64,000 nucleotides of DNA from Georgenia satyanarayanai (lineage in GTDB: Bacteria > Actinomycetota > Actinomycetes > Actinomycetales > Actinomycetaceae), in contig NZ_VUKC01000018.1 of NCBI RefSeq assembly GCF_009193135.1, positions 1 to 64,000 of the forward strand, written 5' to 3'. Within the stretch, counting starts at the first letter, position 1. Each line of letters starts with the position of its first letter. Below the pieces are notes generated by a model. That model was not told the DNA's origin and searched no databases. It was given only the letters and a program-made list of their open reading frames with translations. This document shows positions 49,797-61,243 of this stretch, piece after piece. A program made the translations under genes and the position numbers.

Positions 49797-50798
49797 TCAC
49801 ATTCCCTGACGCAGTGCCACGGTGTGTGCAGGAGCGTCCCACAGCGTGGTGAGCTCCTCGTCGAGCGGCATGACGCTGATGCTCGCTCCCGCCATGTCGA
49901 GGGAGGTGACGTAGCTGCCGACGAGCGAGCGCACCACGCTCGCGCCCCGCTCCTCGAGCAGGCGCCGGGCGGCGCCGTACAGGACGTACAGCTCGAGGGC
50001 CGGCGTGGCGCCCATGCCGTTGACGAGGAGGAGGACCTCGCGCCCGGACACGTCGCCGAGGTCCGCGAGCACGGCGTCCAGGAGCAGCGCGGCGGTCTCG
50101 TCGGCGGAGACGGCCTTGACGCGCCGACGGCCCGGCTCGCCGTGGATGCCGATGCCGAGCTCGACCTCGTCGTCCTCGAGGTCGAAGGAGGGGCGGCCGG
50201 CGGCCGGCACGGTGGGCGCGTGCAGGGCGATGCCCATCGTCCGCACCGCGGCGGCGGTGCGCTCGGCGACCGCGACGACGGCGTCGATGTCGTCACCGCG
50301 CTCGGCCGCGGCCCCGGCGATCTTCTCGACGACGAGCGTGCCCGCGACGCCACGGCGCCCGGCCGTCCACGTCGAGTCCTCCACGGCGACGTCGTCGGCG
50401 ACGAGGACGCTGCGCACCGTCATGCCCTCCGCCTCGCCGAGCTCGGCGGCGACCTCGAAGTTGAGGACGTCCCCGGTGTAGTTCTTGACGATCTGGACGA
50501 CGCCCGCACCGCCGTCGGCGGCCTGCATGGCGGCGAGGATCGGCTCGGGGCTGGGCGAGGTGAACACGGCGCCGGGCACGGCGGCGTCGAGCATGCCGAC
50601 GCCGACGAAACCCGCGTGCAGCGGCTCGTGCCCGCTGCCGCCGCCGGAGACGAGCCCGACCTTGGCGCTGACGGCGCCTCCAGCGCGGGAGACGAACAGC
50701 GGGTCGGTGCTGGCGGTGAGGACGTCCCCGTGAGCGGCCACGAGGCCCGCCACGGACTGGGTGACGACATCACCCGGGTCGTTGATGAGCTTCTTCAC
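49797..50798 (-). CDS. dhaK: Dihydroxyacetone kinase substrate-binding subunit DhaK
   Basis: Binds dihydroxyacetone through a hemiaminal to His. The 333-residue protein has LVSGGGSGHEPLHAGFVG, KNYTGDVLNFEVA, the substrate His in TMGIALHAPTVP and the ELGIGIHGEPG motif. GTG start with GAGGGAG upstream. First gene of dhaKLM; the route feeds glycerol-derived dihydroxyacetone into glycolysis. Confidence 0.96.
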   Translation of the reverse strand: MKKLINDPGDVVTQSVAGLVAAHGDVLTASTDPLFVSRAGGAVSAKVGLVSGGGSGHEPLHAGFVGVGMLDAAVPGAVFTSPSPEPILAAMQAADGGAGVVQIVKNYTGDVLNFEVAAELGEAEGMTVRSVLVADDVAVEDSTWTAGRRGVAGTLVVEKIAGAAAERGDDIDAVVAVAERTAAAVRTMGIALHAPTVPAAGRPSFDLEDDEVELGIGIHGEPGRRRVKAVSADETAALLLDAVLADLGDVSGREVLLLVNGMGATPALELYVLYGAARRLLEERGASVVRSLVGSYVTSLDMAGASISVMPLDEELTTLWDAPAHTVALRQGM

Positions 50799-51017
50799 TG
50801 CAGTCTCCCTCGTCGTCGTGGGGCGGCGCGCACTGCCGCGCCGCAGCAGTGGCCGCACCTCCCGGCGGGCTGACGCGGGCCGGTGAGGACGTTGGCCCCC
50901 GCCTGCCCCAACCGTACTCGGCCGGTGCGACACGAGCGGGTGGAACGCACGCGCACGCGCGCACCCGCGCAGGGCGGCCGCCCCCGCCGCCGCCTGGCGA
51001 CGCGGAGCGCGAGCGGG

Positions 51018-52642
51018 TCAGCTGCCCCGCAGCAGCAGCCGCGCCTCCCCGACGAGCACGACCGAGCCGGTGACGAGGACCGCCCCGCCCGGCTCGCCCC
51101 CGTACTCGGCCCTGGCCGCCGCGAGGTCGATCGCCTCGTCGATCCTGTCGGTGACGTGGACGCGCTCCGGGTCGAAGATGTCCCGGGCGAGGTCCGCGAG
51201 GTCCTCGACGTCGTGCGCGCGGTCGGTCGCCGCGCGGGTGATGACGATCTCGGAGAGCATCGGCTCGAGGCCGGACAGGATCCCCTCGGCGTCCTTGTCG
51301 GCCATGAGGCCGACGACGCCGACCACGCGCCGCAGGTCGAAGGACTCCTCGAGGGCCGCGCGCAGCACCTCGACGCCCGCCGGGTTGTGGGCGGCGTCGA
51401 CGAGCACGGTCGGGCTCGTGCGGACGAGCTCGAGACGGCCGGGTGAGTCGACGGAGGCGAGGGCGTGCTCAACGACCTCCCCGCTCAGCGCGCCGCCGCC
51501 GAAGAACGCCTCGACGGCCACGACCGCGAGCAGCGCGTTGTGAGCCTGGTGGGCGCCGTGGAGCGGGAGGAAGACGTCGGTGTAGGTCGCGGCGGGGGTG
51601 CGCAGGACGAGCATCTGGCCGCCGACCGCGAGCTGGCGGTCGACGACCTCCATGTCCTGCCCGTCGACGACGAGCCGGGCGCCCAGCTCGCCGGCGGCAC
51701 CGGCGACGACGGGGGTGACCTCCTCGTGCTGCTCGGCGCTGACCACCGTGGAGCCGGGCGTGAGGATGCCGACCTTCTCCCCCGCGATCTCCGGCAGCGT
51801 GTGCCCGAGCCACTGCTCGTGGTCCCGGGAGATCGAGGTGAGGATCTCGACGGTGCCGTCGGCGACGTTCGTCGCGTCCCAGCGCCCGCCCATGCCCGTC
51901 TCGACGACGGCGACGTCCACCGGCGCGTCGGCGAAGGCCGCGTAGCCCATGACGACGAACACCTCGAAGAAGCTCAGTCGCGGGCCGCCCTCGGCCCGGG
52001 AGCGCTCGTCGACCATCTCGACGTAGGGCGCGACGTCCTCCCACGTGCGCACGAAGGCCTCGGGGCTGATCGGCTCGCCGTCGAGGGCGATGCGCTCACG
52101 CACGGTCGACAGGTGCGGGGAGGTGAAGCGCCCGGTGCGCAGGCCGCGCTCGCGCAGCAGCCGCTCGACGATGCGCGCCGTCGACGTCTTGCCGTTGGTG
52201 CCGGCGATGTGGATGACCGGGTAGGCGCGCTGCGGCTCACCGAGGAGGTCGAGCACCGCGCGGACCCGGTCGAGGCTGGGCTGGACGTCGTGCTCCGGGG
52301 CCCGGGAGAGGATCTCGGTGTAGATCCGGTGCACCTCCGTCTCGGCCTGGGCGCGCGCGACCGGGTCGACGACGGGGGTGGGGTCGGAGGAGGCGAGGAC
52401 GTCGTCGATCACCGTGGGGTCCGGTCCGCTGAACAGGCCCGAGGCGACGAGCTCCTGCGCGGCGCGGTCGTGCTCGGCCTGGACCTCGCGGGCGGCGAGC
52501 TCGGCGTCGTCGGGCGTCGCCGCGCTCTCCGGTGTGGGTCCGCTCGACGGCGGAGGGGCGGCGTGCCCGTCCGCGCGCCGGGAGAGCATCTCCCGGCGGG
52601 CGTGGTCGGTCCGGTCGTCCGGACGCTGGTCGTCACGGTCTG

Positions 52643-52646
<4 letters not shown>
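51018..52646 (-). CDS. folC: Folylpolyglutamate synthase/dihydrofolate synthase with N-terminal extension
   Basis: Adds glutamates to folates. The Mur-ligase core starts near residue 125 ([20 protein letters not shown]) and has the P-loop [52 protein letters not shown] and [15 protein letters not shown]. The first 110 or so residues, acidic and Pro/Ala-rich, have no known domain; the GTG at 52646 overlaps the ileS stop (GTGA). Total 542 residues against about 430-470 for FolC. Confidence 0.93.
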
Positions 52647-55876
<3,230 letters not shown>

Positions 55877-56113
55877 GGGTGGTGGTGCTCCTCGTCGTCG
55901 TACGCGTCGATGCGAGGACGACGACGTACCCACCCTGGGCGGGTCCGCTGCCGCGGTACCACCTCGCTTGCCGTCGGGTCCACGGCCGGGGCCGCGGCCC
56001 GGGGCCGCTCTCGTGCGGGATGACGGTCCGCGACCGGCCGGTTCTACTAGGAGCCGGGGCTCCGTTCTTCCGGCGGCTCACCGGTGATGGCCGGGTCGAT
56101 GCCTGTGCTCGGA
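55877..56113 (-). ncRNA. T-box leader of ileS
   Basis: The minus strand carries the T-box sequence AGGTGGTACCGCGG (55964-55951), which pairs with the uncharged tRNA acceptor end. At the 5' end is a short stem I region with candidate AUC isoleucine specifiers (56088-56086, 56100-56098) in GGCCATCACCGGTGAGCC, then GGAGCCCCGGCTCC. This ultrashort stem I is typical of actinobacterial ileS T-boxes, which act on translation. Repeated GTC/GAC triplets before the start can pair across the GAGGAG SD. A -10-like TACACT lies at 56119-56114. Confidence 0.85.
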
Positions 56114-56153
56114 AGTGTAGCCGCTCGCGCCAGCGGCACGGCGACCGGGGGCA

Positions 56154-56173
56154 CATGGGGAGTTCTCCCTATG
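56154..56173. promoter_or_regulatory. Palindrome upstream of the WXG cassette
   Basis: CATGGGGAG, TT, CTCCCTATG: nine-base arms with one mismatch, in the divergent region between the ileS leader and the WXG100-like gene, about 90 nt before the latter. A possible operator; no regulator is encoded next to it. Confidence 0.4.
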
Positions 56174-56259
56174 CCCACCGCTGTCCATCGCACGCGGCGC
56201 TCGCCATCATGGTCCCCGACGTGCACCGGGCACGTCATGGGCGAGAGAGAGGCGCACAC

Positions 56260-56553
56260 GTGGTCGACCTGTTCATCGACGGCGACGCCCTGGCAGCCAC
56301 GAGGACGACGCTGGAGAACATCCGCGAGACCTTGTCCGGCGCGGCCGGGGCGATGGCCGCCGTCCCCGGGGACGTGACGGGGCACGACGCCCTGCGGCAG
56401 CAGCTCAGCAGCTTCGGCGAGGAGTGGAACCACGGCATCGGGGAGCTCGCCGAGGTCTCCGGCAACGGCGCGGAGGGCCTCGCGGCCATCGCGCAGGGCT
56501 TCGCGGAGCTCGACGCCGCCCTCAAGGCCTCCCTCGAGGAGAGTGAGGGCTGA
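56260..56553 (+). CDS. WXG100-like small helical protein
   Basis: A 97-residue protein predicted to be a helix-turn-helix hairpin: two amphipathic helices (about 10-33 and 42-92) around a Gly/Pro turn, with Trp at 56 in EEWNHG rather than a strict WxG. Size and pattern fit WXG100/EspC-like type VII secretion partners. GTG start with GAGAGAGG upstream. Its stop overlaps the next start (TGATG), which suggests co-translation with that larger WXG protein. Confidence 0.7.
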   Translation: MVDLFIDGDALAATRTTLENIRETLSGAAGAMAAVPGDVTGHDALRQQLSSFGEEWNHGIGELAEVSGNGAEGLAAIAQGFAELDAALKASLEESEG

Positions 56554-57716
56554 TGGTCACCAGGTCCTTCCCCGCCCTCGGCTTCGACCCCGCGCCGGGC
56601 AGCCTCGTCTCCGCCGAGTCGGTCGCCGAGCAGGTGCGCACGACTTCCGCCCGCATCCGCGAGGCCGCGGACGTCCTCGGGGGCACCGGTCAGCAGAACT
56701 GGCAGGGTGAGACCGCCACCGCCTTCCACGAGACCATGTCGGGCGAGCTGACGCCCCGGGTCGTCACGGCGGCCGACAGCTTCGAGGCGGCGGCCGCCGC
56801 CCTGGAGACCTGGGCCTCCTCGCTGGTCACCTTCCAGCAGCAGGCCGAGGACCTGGAGACCCGCGCGGCGACGGCGATCACCAACGTCTCCAACGCGGCG
56901 GACGACCTCACCGCCGCGCAGCAGAGCGAGGACCCGGACGTCGACACCGACGGGCCGGCGAACCAGCTCAGCGCGGCCACCGCGGAGCTCGAGCAGATCC
57001 GTTCCGAGGCCTACGGCCTGGCGGAGACCTACGCGGGTGAGGCGGAGTACGTCGCGAGCTGCCTGTCCTGCGCGGCCGACGACGCGCCGGACTCGAGCAT
57101 GTGGGACAGCTTCACCGACTGGCTCGGCGACGTCGAGGACTGGTTCCAGGACTACGTCCTGCCGGTGCTCGAGGACATCATCGACATCCTCGCGGTCGTC
57201 GTCGCCGTCGCGGCGATCATCGCGCTCATCGTCTCCGGTCCTGTCGGCTGGCTCGGCATGGCCGGCCTCATCCTCGGTGGTGCCGCCGTGGCCGTCGACT
57301 TCCTCCAGTTCGCCGGCGGCCGCGAGGACGCCACCGAGATGCTCACCGGTGCGCTCGGGCTCCTCGCCGGGGCGGGCCTCGGGAAGATCGTCCAGGGTCT
57401 GGGGACGATGGCGGCCAACTCCGGCGGGATGTCCGGGCTCGTCCCGGCGGTCGCCGGCATCTCGCGTGGGACGGGCGGCGCAGGTGCCACGGCGACGGCG
57501 GCCCTGTCCTTCAACCCGGTGGGGCCGATGGCGACGTGGGGCTACGTCACCGGGCGCACCTACGAGGAGAGCAAGAACGTCTTCGACACGCAGGAGAACC
57601 TCAACGACATCGGCAACCCGGTGAGCCGCACCGTCGAGCGCTTCGGCAACCTCTTCGGCGGGCACGGCTTCGTCACGGCCGAGCAGCAGCGCGACATCGC
57701 CGATCGGAACGACTGA
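56553..57716 (+). CDS. WXG-domain protein with central membrane region, possible T7SS substrate
   Basis: A 387-residue protein. The N-terminal domain (20-170) is helical with a true WxG (W50-Q-G52) in QQNWQGETATAFHE, then long helices of LXG/WXG type. After an acidic patch (DSSMWDSFTDWLGDVEDWF) come hydrophobic segments (about 205-290), including ILAVVVAVAAIIALIVSG and GWLGMAGLILGGAAVAVDFL. The C terminus (300-387) has no recognised toxin fold. Such proteins are usually type VII secreted together with a small partner. No EccC or toxin or immunity gene is visible here. Confidence 0.7.
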   Translation: MVTRSFPALGFDPAPGSLVSAESVAEQVRTTSARIREAADVLGGTGQQNWQGETATAFHETMSGELTPRVVTAADSFEAAAAALETWASSLVTFQQQAEDLETRAATAITNVSNAADDLTAAQQSEDPDVDTDGPANQLSAATAELEQIRSEAYGLAETYAGEAEYVASCLSCAADDAPDSSMWDSFTDWLGDVEDWFQDYVLPVLEDIIDILAVVVAVAAIIALIVSGPVGWLGMAGLILGGAAVAVDFLQFAGGREDATEMLTGALGLLAGAGLGKIVQGLGTMAANSGGMSGLVPAVAGISRGTGGAGATATAALSFNPVGPMATWGYVTGRTYEESKNVFDTQENLNDIGNPVSRTVERFGNLFGGHGFVTAEQQRDIADRND

Positions 57717-58417
57717 TGACCGCGACCGCTGCCCCGAAGCAGTTCTGGGTCCCCACCCCACCCGGCTGGGTGGAGATCGCCGCCTTCGACACCGACGCCC
57801 GCGCCGAGGCGCACTGGCGCGACATGATCGAGCCGGCCCGCGAGCACCTCGGTGACGGCCCCACCGACCACCTCTACCTCGGTCTGCGCGAGGCCCGGGC
57901 GGCCGTCGCCCGCAGCGGCGTCACCTCCGCGGGCGTCGTCGTCACCGAGGTCGACGACAAGCCGGCCGTGTGGACGTTCTCGACGGCGATCGAGAAGGTG
58001 GCGAGCGGAGAGGTCAACCCGGTCGCCCTCGTCGAGCGGGCCGTCGGGACCGCCGGCACGGTCGAGCGCGTGGAGGACATCACGCTCGTCGACGGGCGCA
58101 CCGCCGTCCAGGCGTTCCTCACGCTCACCCCGGAGACCCGGCTGGGGCGGGCGCACGGGTCCACGGCGGCACCGGCTGCTACTCCCGCGAAGCCACCGGT
58201 CGAGCGGCTCGGCAGCTGCGTCGTCGCCGTCGCCCTCCCCGGACGCCCGCACGACCTCGTCCTCGTCACAGGCAGCTCCCCCGACCCCGAGCACCGCCCG
58301 CTGCTCGCGCACGTCGTCAGTGCCATCGCGGCGGGCGTGCACGTCGGGACCGAGCCGCCGGAGGGGGTCGCCAAGGCCAGCGGGGTGCTGCCGGTGAACG
58401 GGCCGGAGGGCGCGTGA
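57716..58417 (+). CDS. Unknown protein in WXG cassette
   Basis: A 233-residue soluble alpha/beta protein that I do not recognise. It opens FWVPTPPGWVEIAAFD, has a repeated pattern of beta strands (GVVVTEVDDKPAVWTFSTAI, VEDITLVDGRTAVQAFLTL) and a Pro/Ala linker near 140-155, then a third strand-rich part (CVVAVALPGRPHDLVLVTGS). The start overlaps the previous stop (TGATG) and its stop overlaps the next start (GTGA). A chaperone-like role (as EspG for ESX substrates) is speculation from position. Confidence 0.6.
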   Translation: MTATAAPKQFWVPTPPGWVEIAAFDTDARAEAHWRDMIEPAREHLGDGPTDHLYLGLREARAAVARSGVTSAGVVVTEVDDKPAVWTFSTAIEKVASGEVNPVALVERAVGTAGTVERVEDITLVDGRTAVQAFLTLTPETRLGRAHGSTAAPAATPAKPPVERLGSCVVAVALPGRPHDLVLVTGSSPDPEHRPLLAHVVSAIAAGVHVGTEPPEGVAKASGVLPVNGPEGA

Positions 58418-59076
58418 GGTTCCTGCCGGCTGCGGTGGAGCCCTACGTCGTCGCCGCCGAGCGCGGGGAGACGACGAGCGGGCGCCGCCCGGCAGTGCAC
58501 GCCCTCGTCCGCGAGTACGCGGGTGCGCCGCGCATCCTCACCGGCGCGGGGCTGTGGCTCGGCGTCGTCGCGGCTCTCGTGCTCGCCGTCGTCGGCTGCG
58601 TGGCGATCCTCGCCGCCGTCGTCGGCGGGGACCCGCTGACAACGGGCGTGCTGGGCGGCCTCGCCGTCGCCGCTGCCCTCGTCGGCGGCGGTCTCGCGGT
58701 GCTGCGGGGCCGTGACCTCCTCCGCGCGGGTGCCCGGCTCTCCCGCGCCACCGAGGCGTGGATGACGAGCGGTCCGTCGCAGATGACCGGCCTGGGGCAC
58801 CGGGTGCACGGCCTCCTCTCCGCCCTGCGCCCCGAGCTCTTCCCGCGGGTCATCCTCTGCAGCCTCAGCAGCCTCGCCGCCGTACTCTCCGCCTCCGCCG
58901 TCGGCTACTCCGCCTGGCAGCTGACGGACGAGACGCCCGACGTCGCGGTCAACGTGCTGATGGGCGTCACGTTCGCGGTGCTCACCGTCGTCTGCGTCGT
59001 CCCGGCCGTCGCCCTGTGGCGCGGCTCCCGGCGTATCCAGCGCGGGCTGGTGCACGACCCGGCTGCCACGGCATAG
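58414..59076 (+). CDS. Multi-pass membrane protein in WXG cassette
   Basis: A 220-residue protein with about 50 cytoplasmic residues, a helix pair (LWLGVVAALVLAVVGCVAIL, LGGLAVAAALVGGGLAVL), a central soluble loop (95-140), and a second helix pair (ILCSLSSLAAVLSASAVGYS, VLMGVTFAVLTVVCVVPAV). GTG start overlapping the previous stop. No family recognised; it closes the four-gene cassette. Confidence 0.65.
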   Translation: MRFLPAAVEPYVVAAERGETTSGRRPAVHALVREYAGAPRILTGAGLWLGVVAALVLAVVGCVAILAAVVGGDPLTTGVLGGLAVAAALVGGGLAVLRGRDLLRAGARLSRATEAWMTSGPSQMTGLGHRVHGLLSALRPELFPRVILCSLSSLAAVLSASAVGYSAWQLTDETPDVAVNVLMGVTFAVLTVVCVVPAVALWRGSRRIQRGLVHDPAATA

Positions 59077-59329
59077 GAGGCCCGGATAGCGCCCCCTGAC
59101 CGGACGAACCACCGGACGGGTCTTGCGGGACGTCATGGAGCGAGCGCGACGATGCGGCCCGTCCCACCAGCCCGTTCCCGTTGACGGTTCGGTTTGCGGG
59201 ACGGTCCAACGCGATGACCTCGAAGCTTGTGTTGCACCATCGAAGAACGACCGCAGCATCCGCAGGTAGCACAAGGCCAGTTGACATCTATCGTGCAGCA
59301 GTCCCGTCCTCGCTGAGGATGTGACTGCG
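59077..59329. other. Intergenic segment without convincing gene
   Basis: About 250 bases between the convergent WXG cassette and the NmrA-type gene. It is visibly less GC-rich than its surroundings (for example ttgacggttcggtttgcggg), and short minus-strand reading frames across it match nothing recognisable. It may be a remnant of lost DNA at the start of the accessory region. Confidence 0.4.
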
Positions 59330-60190
59330 TCAGCGTGCCGGGGTGCTGCGCAGGTATTCCTCCAGGCCGAGGGGTCGTGAGCCGGTGATGTCGTGGACGG
59401 TGTCGGTGACTGTCGCCATGGTGCCGTCGGCGATCGCGGTGTAGGTGCTCACCCATGCGTCGACCTGCCAGTCCGGGGCGCCGTAGCCCGCGCGGGAGGC
59501 GTATGCCTCATCGAGGGTCTCGTCGTGGTACGTGACCGGGGTTCCGCGCGCCGTGGAGATGGTGGCGGCGACCTCGCCGAGGGTGAGCGCCTGGGGCCCG
59601 GTGAGGTCGTAGGTGCGGTGGGTGTGCGGAGCCGGGTCTGACAGGACGGCGGCGGCGGTGCGGGCGACGTCCGCGCGGGCGACGAACGCGCAGGCGCCGT
59701 CCCTCGCGGGGCCGCGGATGACGCCGTCGGGGCCGACGAGCGCCTCGGTGAAGTCGAGGTAGAAGCTGTCGCGTAGGAAGGTCCAGGCCATCCCGGAGGC
59801 CTTGAGGTGCTCCTCGGTGGCGTGGTGGTCGCGTGCAAGGGTGAAGGTCGCGTCCGGTGCGGCGGCGAGGAATGAGGTGTAGACGACGTGCTCGACGCCG
59901 GCTTCGGCGGCTGCGTCGATGAAGGTGCGGTGCTGCGCGAGGCGGTCTGCGCTCTCGGACGCCGAGACCATGAACAGCACCTGCACGCCGGCGAGGGCTC
60001 GTCTCGCGGCCTCCAGGTCCCTGAACTCGGCACCGGCGACCTCGGTGATGGTGGCGTGGCGGGGCGCCTTGGGGCTGGCCGGGTCACGCACGACGAGACG
60101 GTGGGGCGTCCTGGCGGTGTCGAGGAACTGAGAGACGAGGCCACCGAGGTGGCCGGTCGCACCCGTGACGGCAAGGGTCCTGGGGGTCAT
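59330..60190 (-). CDS. NmrA-like NAD(P)-dependent oxidoreductase
   Basis: A 286-residue atypical short-chain dehydrogenase of the NmrA/QOR2 type. Rossmann motif TLAVTGATGHLGGLV at the N terminus, VVYTSFLAAAPD in place of the YxxxK site, and FLRDSFYLDFTEALVG, a block shared with QOR2-like NAD(P)H:quinone oxidoreductases. A quinone or azo substrate is likely but not proven. Separated from the upstream lipoprotein gene by a hairpin. Confidence 0.88.
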   Translation of the reverse strand: MTPRTLAVTGATGHLGGLVSQFLDTARTPHRLVVRDPASPKAPRHATITEVAGAEFRDLEAARRALAGVQVLFMVSASESADRLAQHRTFIDAAAEAGVEHVVYTSFLAAAPDATFTLARDHHATEEHLKASGMAWTFLRDSFYLDFTEALVGPDGVIRGPARDGACAFVARADVARTAAAVLSDPAPHTHRTYDLTGPQALTLGEVAATISTARGTPVTYHDETLDEAYASRAGYGAPDWQVDAWVSTYTAIADGTMATVTDTVHDITGSRPLGLEEYLRSTPAR

Positions 60191-60235
60191 CTGGTCTCCT
60201 GGGTTCTGGGTCTGGTGCCAGCGTCACGCGGATGC

Positions 60236-60274
60236 GCCCCGGTGACCACCCCGCGCGGGGATGATCACCGGGGC
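60236..60274 (-). terminator. Hairpin after the SnoaL lipoprotein gene
   Basis: A 10-bp stem GCCCCGGTGA with its complement encloses CCCCGCGCGGGG, itself a palindrome; it starts 7 nt after the lipoprotein stop. No U-run. Probably a terminator between the lipoprotein and the NmrA-type gene. Confidence 0.5.
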
Positions 60275-60280
60275 TGGGCC

Positions 60281-61186
60281 TCAGAAAGCGCCGTTGTCGT
60301 GCGGCATCTCGGCGGGGATGGGAGAGATCGCATCCCAGTGCTCGACGATCTTGCCGTCCTGGACGCGCCACAGGTCGGCGTAGATCGCCGGCCCGCCGAA
60401 GTCGCCCTCGGAGTAGGTGAAGACGAGGTCACCCTCGGCGATCACCTGGTGGACGGTGGTGTAGACGAGGTTCTTACCCTCCGCGGCCCAGGCGGCCGAG
60501 GCGGCGGCGAAGCCGTCGAGGCCGTCGGCTGCCTCGGGGTTGTGCTGGGCGTAGGAGTCGGTGGAGATGAACTCGGGCAGGGCGTCGTAGTCCTGGCCGA
60601 CGAGCACCTGCTCGGTGAACCGGGAGACGAGCTCGGCGTTGGCGTCGGTGTCGGCGGTGTCGGCGGGCTCGGTCGGGCCGTCAACCTGGCTGCGCCCGCT
60701 CGCCGTTTCCTCCACCAGCGGTGTCAGGGAGTCCCAGTGCTCGACGATCTGCTGGTCCTCGACATGGAACACGTCGAACGCAACTAGCGGCGTCTCGGCG
60801 AATCCGTAGTAGGTGCCGTGCAGCACGACGGTGTCGTCCTGGGCGATCACGCGTGCGGGCTCGTAGCGGAAGTCCGCGGGAGGCGACTGGACCATCGCGC
60901 GAAGGCCCTCGACACCGTCGGCGGCGAGCGTGGAGTGCTGGACGTAGTCGGGTGAGAAGTACTCGTCGATCGCGTCGAGGTCGCGGTCGGTGAACACGGC
61001 GGTCGCGGCGTCGACCACGAGCTCCTTCGTGGACGGTTCCTGCGCGCTCTGCTCGGTGCTCTCCTCGACGCTTTCCGGAGTCGTCTCCTCGGTCGGGGTC
61101 TGGCTCGAGCACGCGCCCAGTGCGAGCACGAGGGTGCCGGCCATGGCGAGGGCGCCGGTGGTGCGCAGGAGGGGTGGGGTCTTCAT
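60281..61186 (-). CDS. Lipoprotein with two SnoaL-like domains
   Basis: A 301-residue exported lipoprotein. Signal peptide with lipobox LGAC (lipidated Cys near residue 26), then an acidic Thr/Glu/Ser-rich linker, then two copies of a SnoaL/NTF2-like fold (about 55-160 and 185-301). Each copy ends VEHWDS or VEHWDA after a Phe/Trp-x-Val strand (DVFHVEDQQIVEHWD, DLWRVQDGKIVEHWD). SnoaL folds include cyclases and hydrolases; no catalytic set is clear. The ATG at 61186 fits the signal peptide better than the upstream TTG. Confidence 0.85.
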   Translation of the reverse strand: MKTPPLLRTTGALAMAGTLVLALGACSSQTPTEETTPESVEESTEQSAQEPSTKELVVDAATAVFTDRDLDAIDEYFSPDYVQHSTLAADGVEGLRAMVQSPPADFRYEPARVIAQDDTVVLHGTYYGFAETPLVAFDVFHVEDQQIVEHWDSLTPLVEETASGRSQVDGPTEPADTADTDANAELVSRFTEQVLVGQDYDALPEFISTDSYAQHNPEAADGLDGFAAASAAWAAEGKNLVYTTVHQVIAEGDLVFTYSEGDFGGPAIYADLWRVQDGKIVEHWDAISPIPAEMPHDNGAF

Positions 61187-61243
61187 TGTGCGTTCGTCTC
61201 TTTCGGTGGGCGGTAGCGCCTTCAACAGGTGGAAAAGGTGGGG

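Noticed and set aside
50799-51017. Alternating CG/CA tract upstream of dhaK as a regulatory element
   Set aside because: Such purine-pyrimidine runs are expected by chance at this GC content; no repeat or palindrome of note was seen.
59133-59456. Small minus-strand ORF in the gap after the WXG cassette
   Set aside because: It overlaps the 3' end of the NmrA-type gene in another frame, has His/Arg-rich low complexity and no SD.
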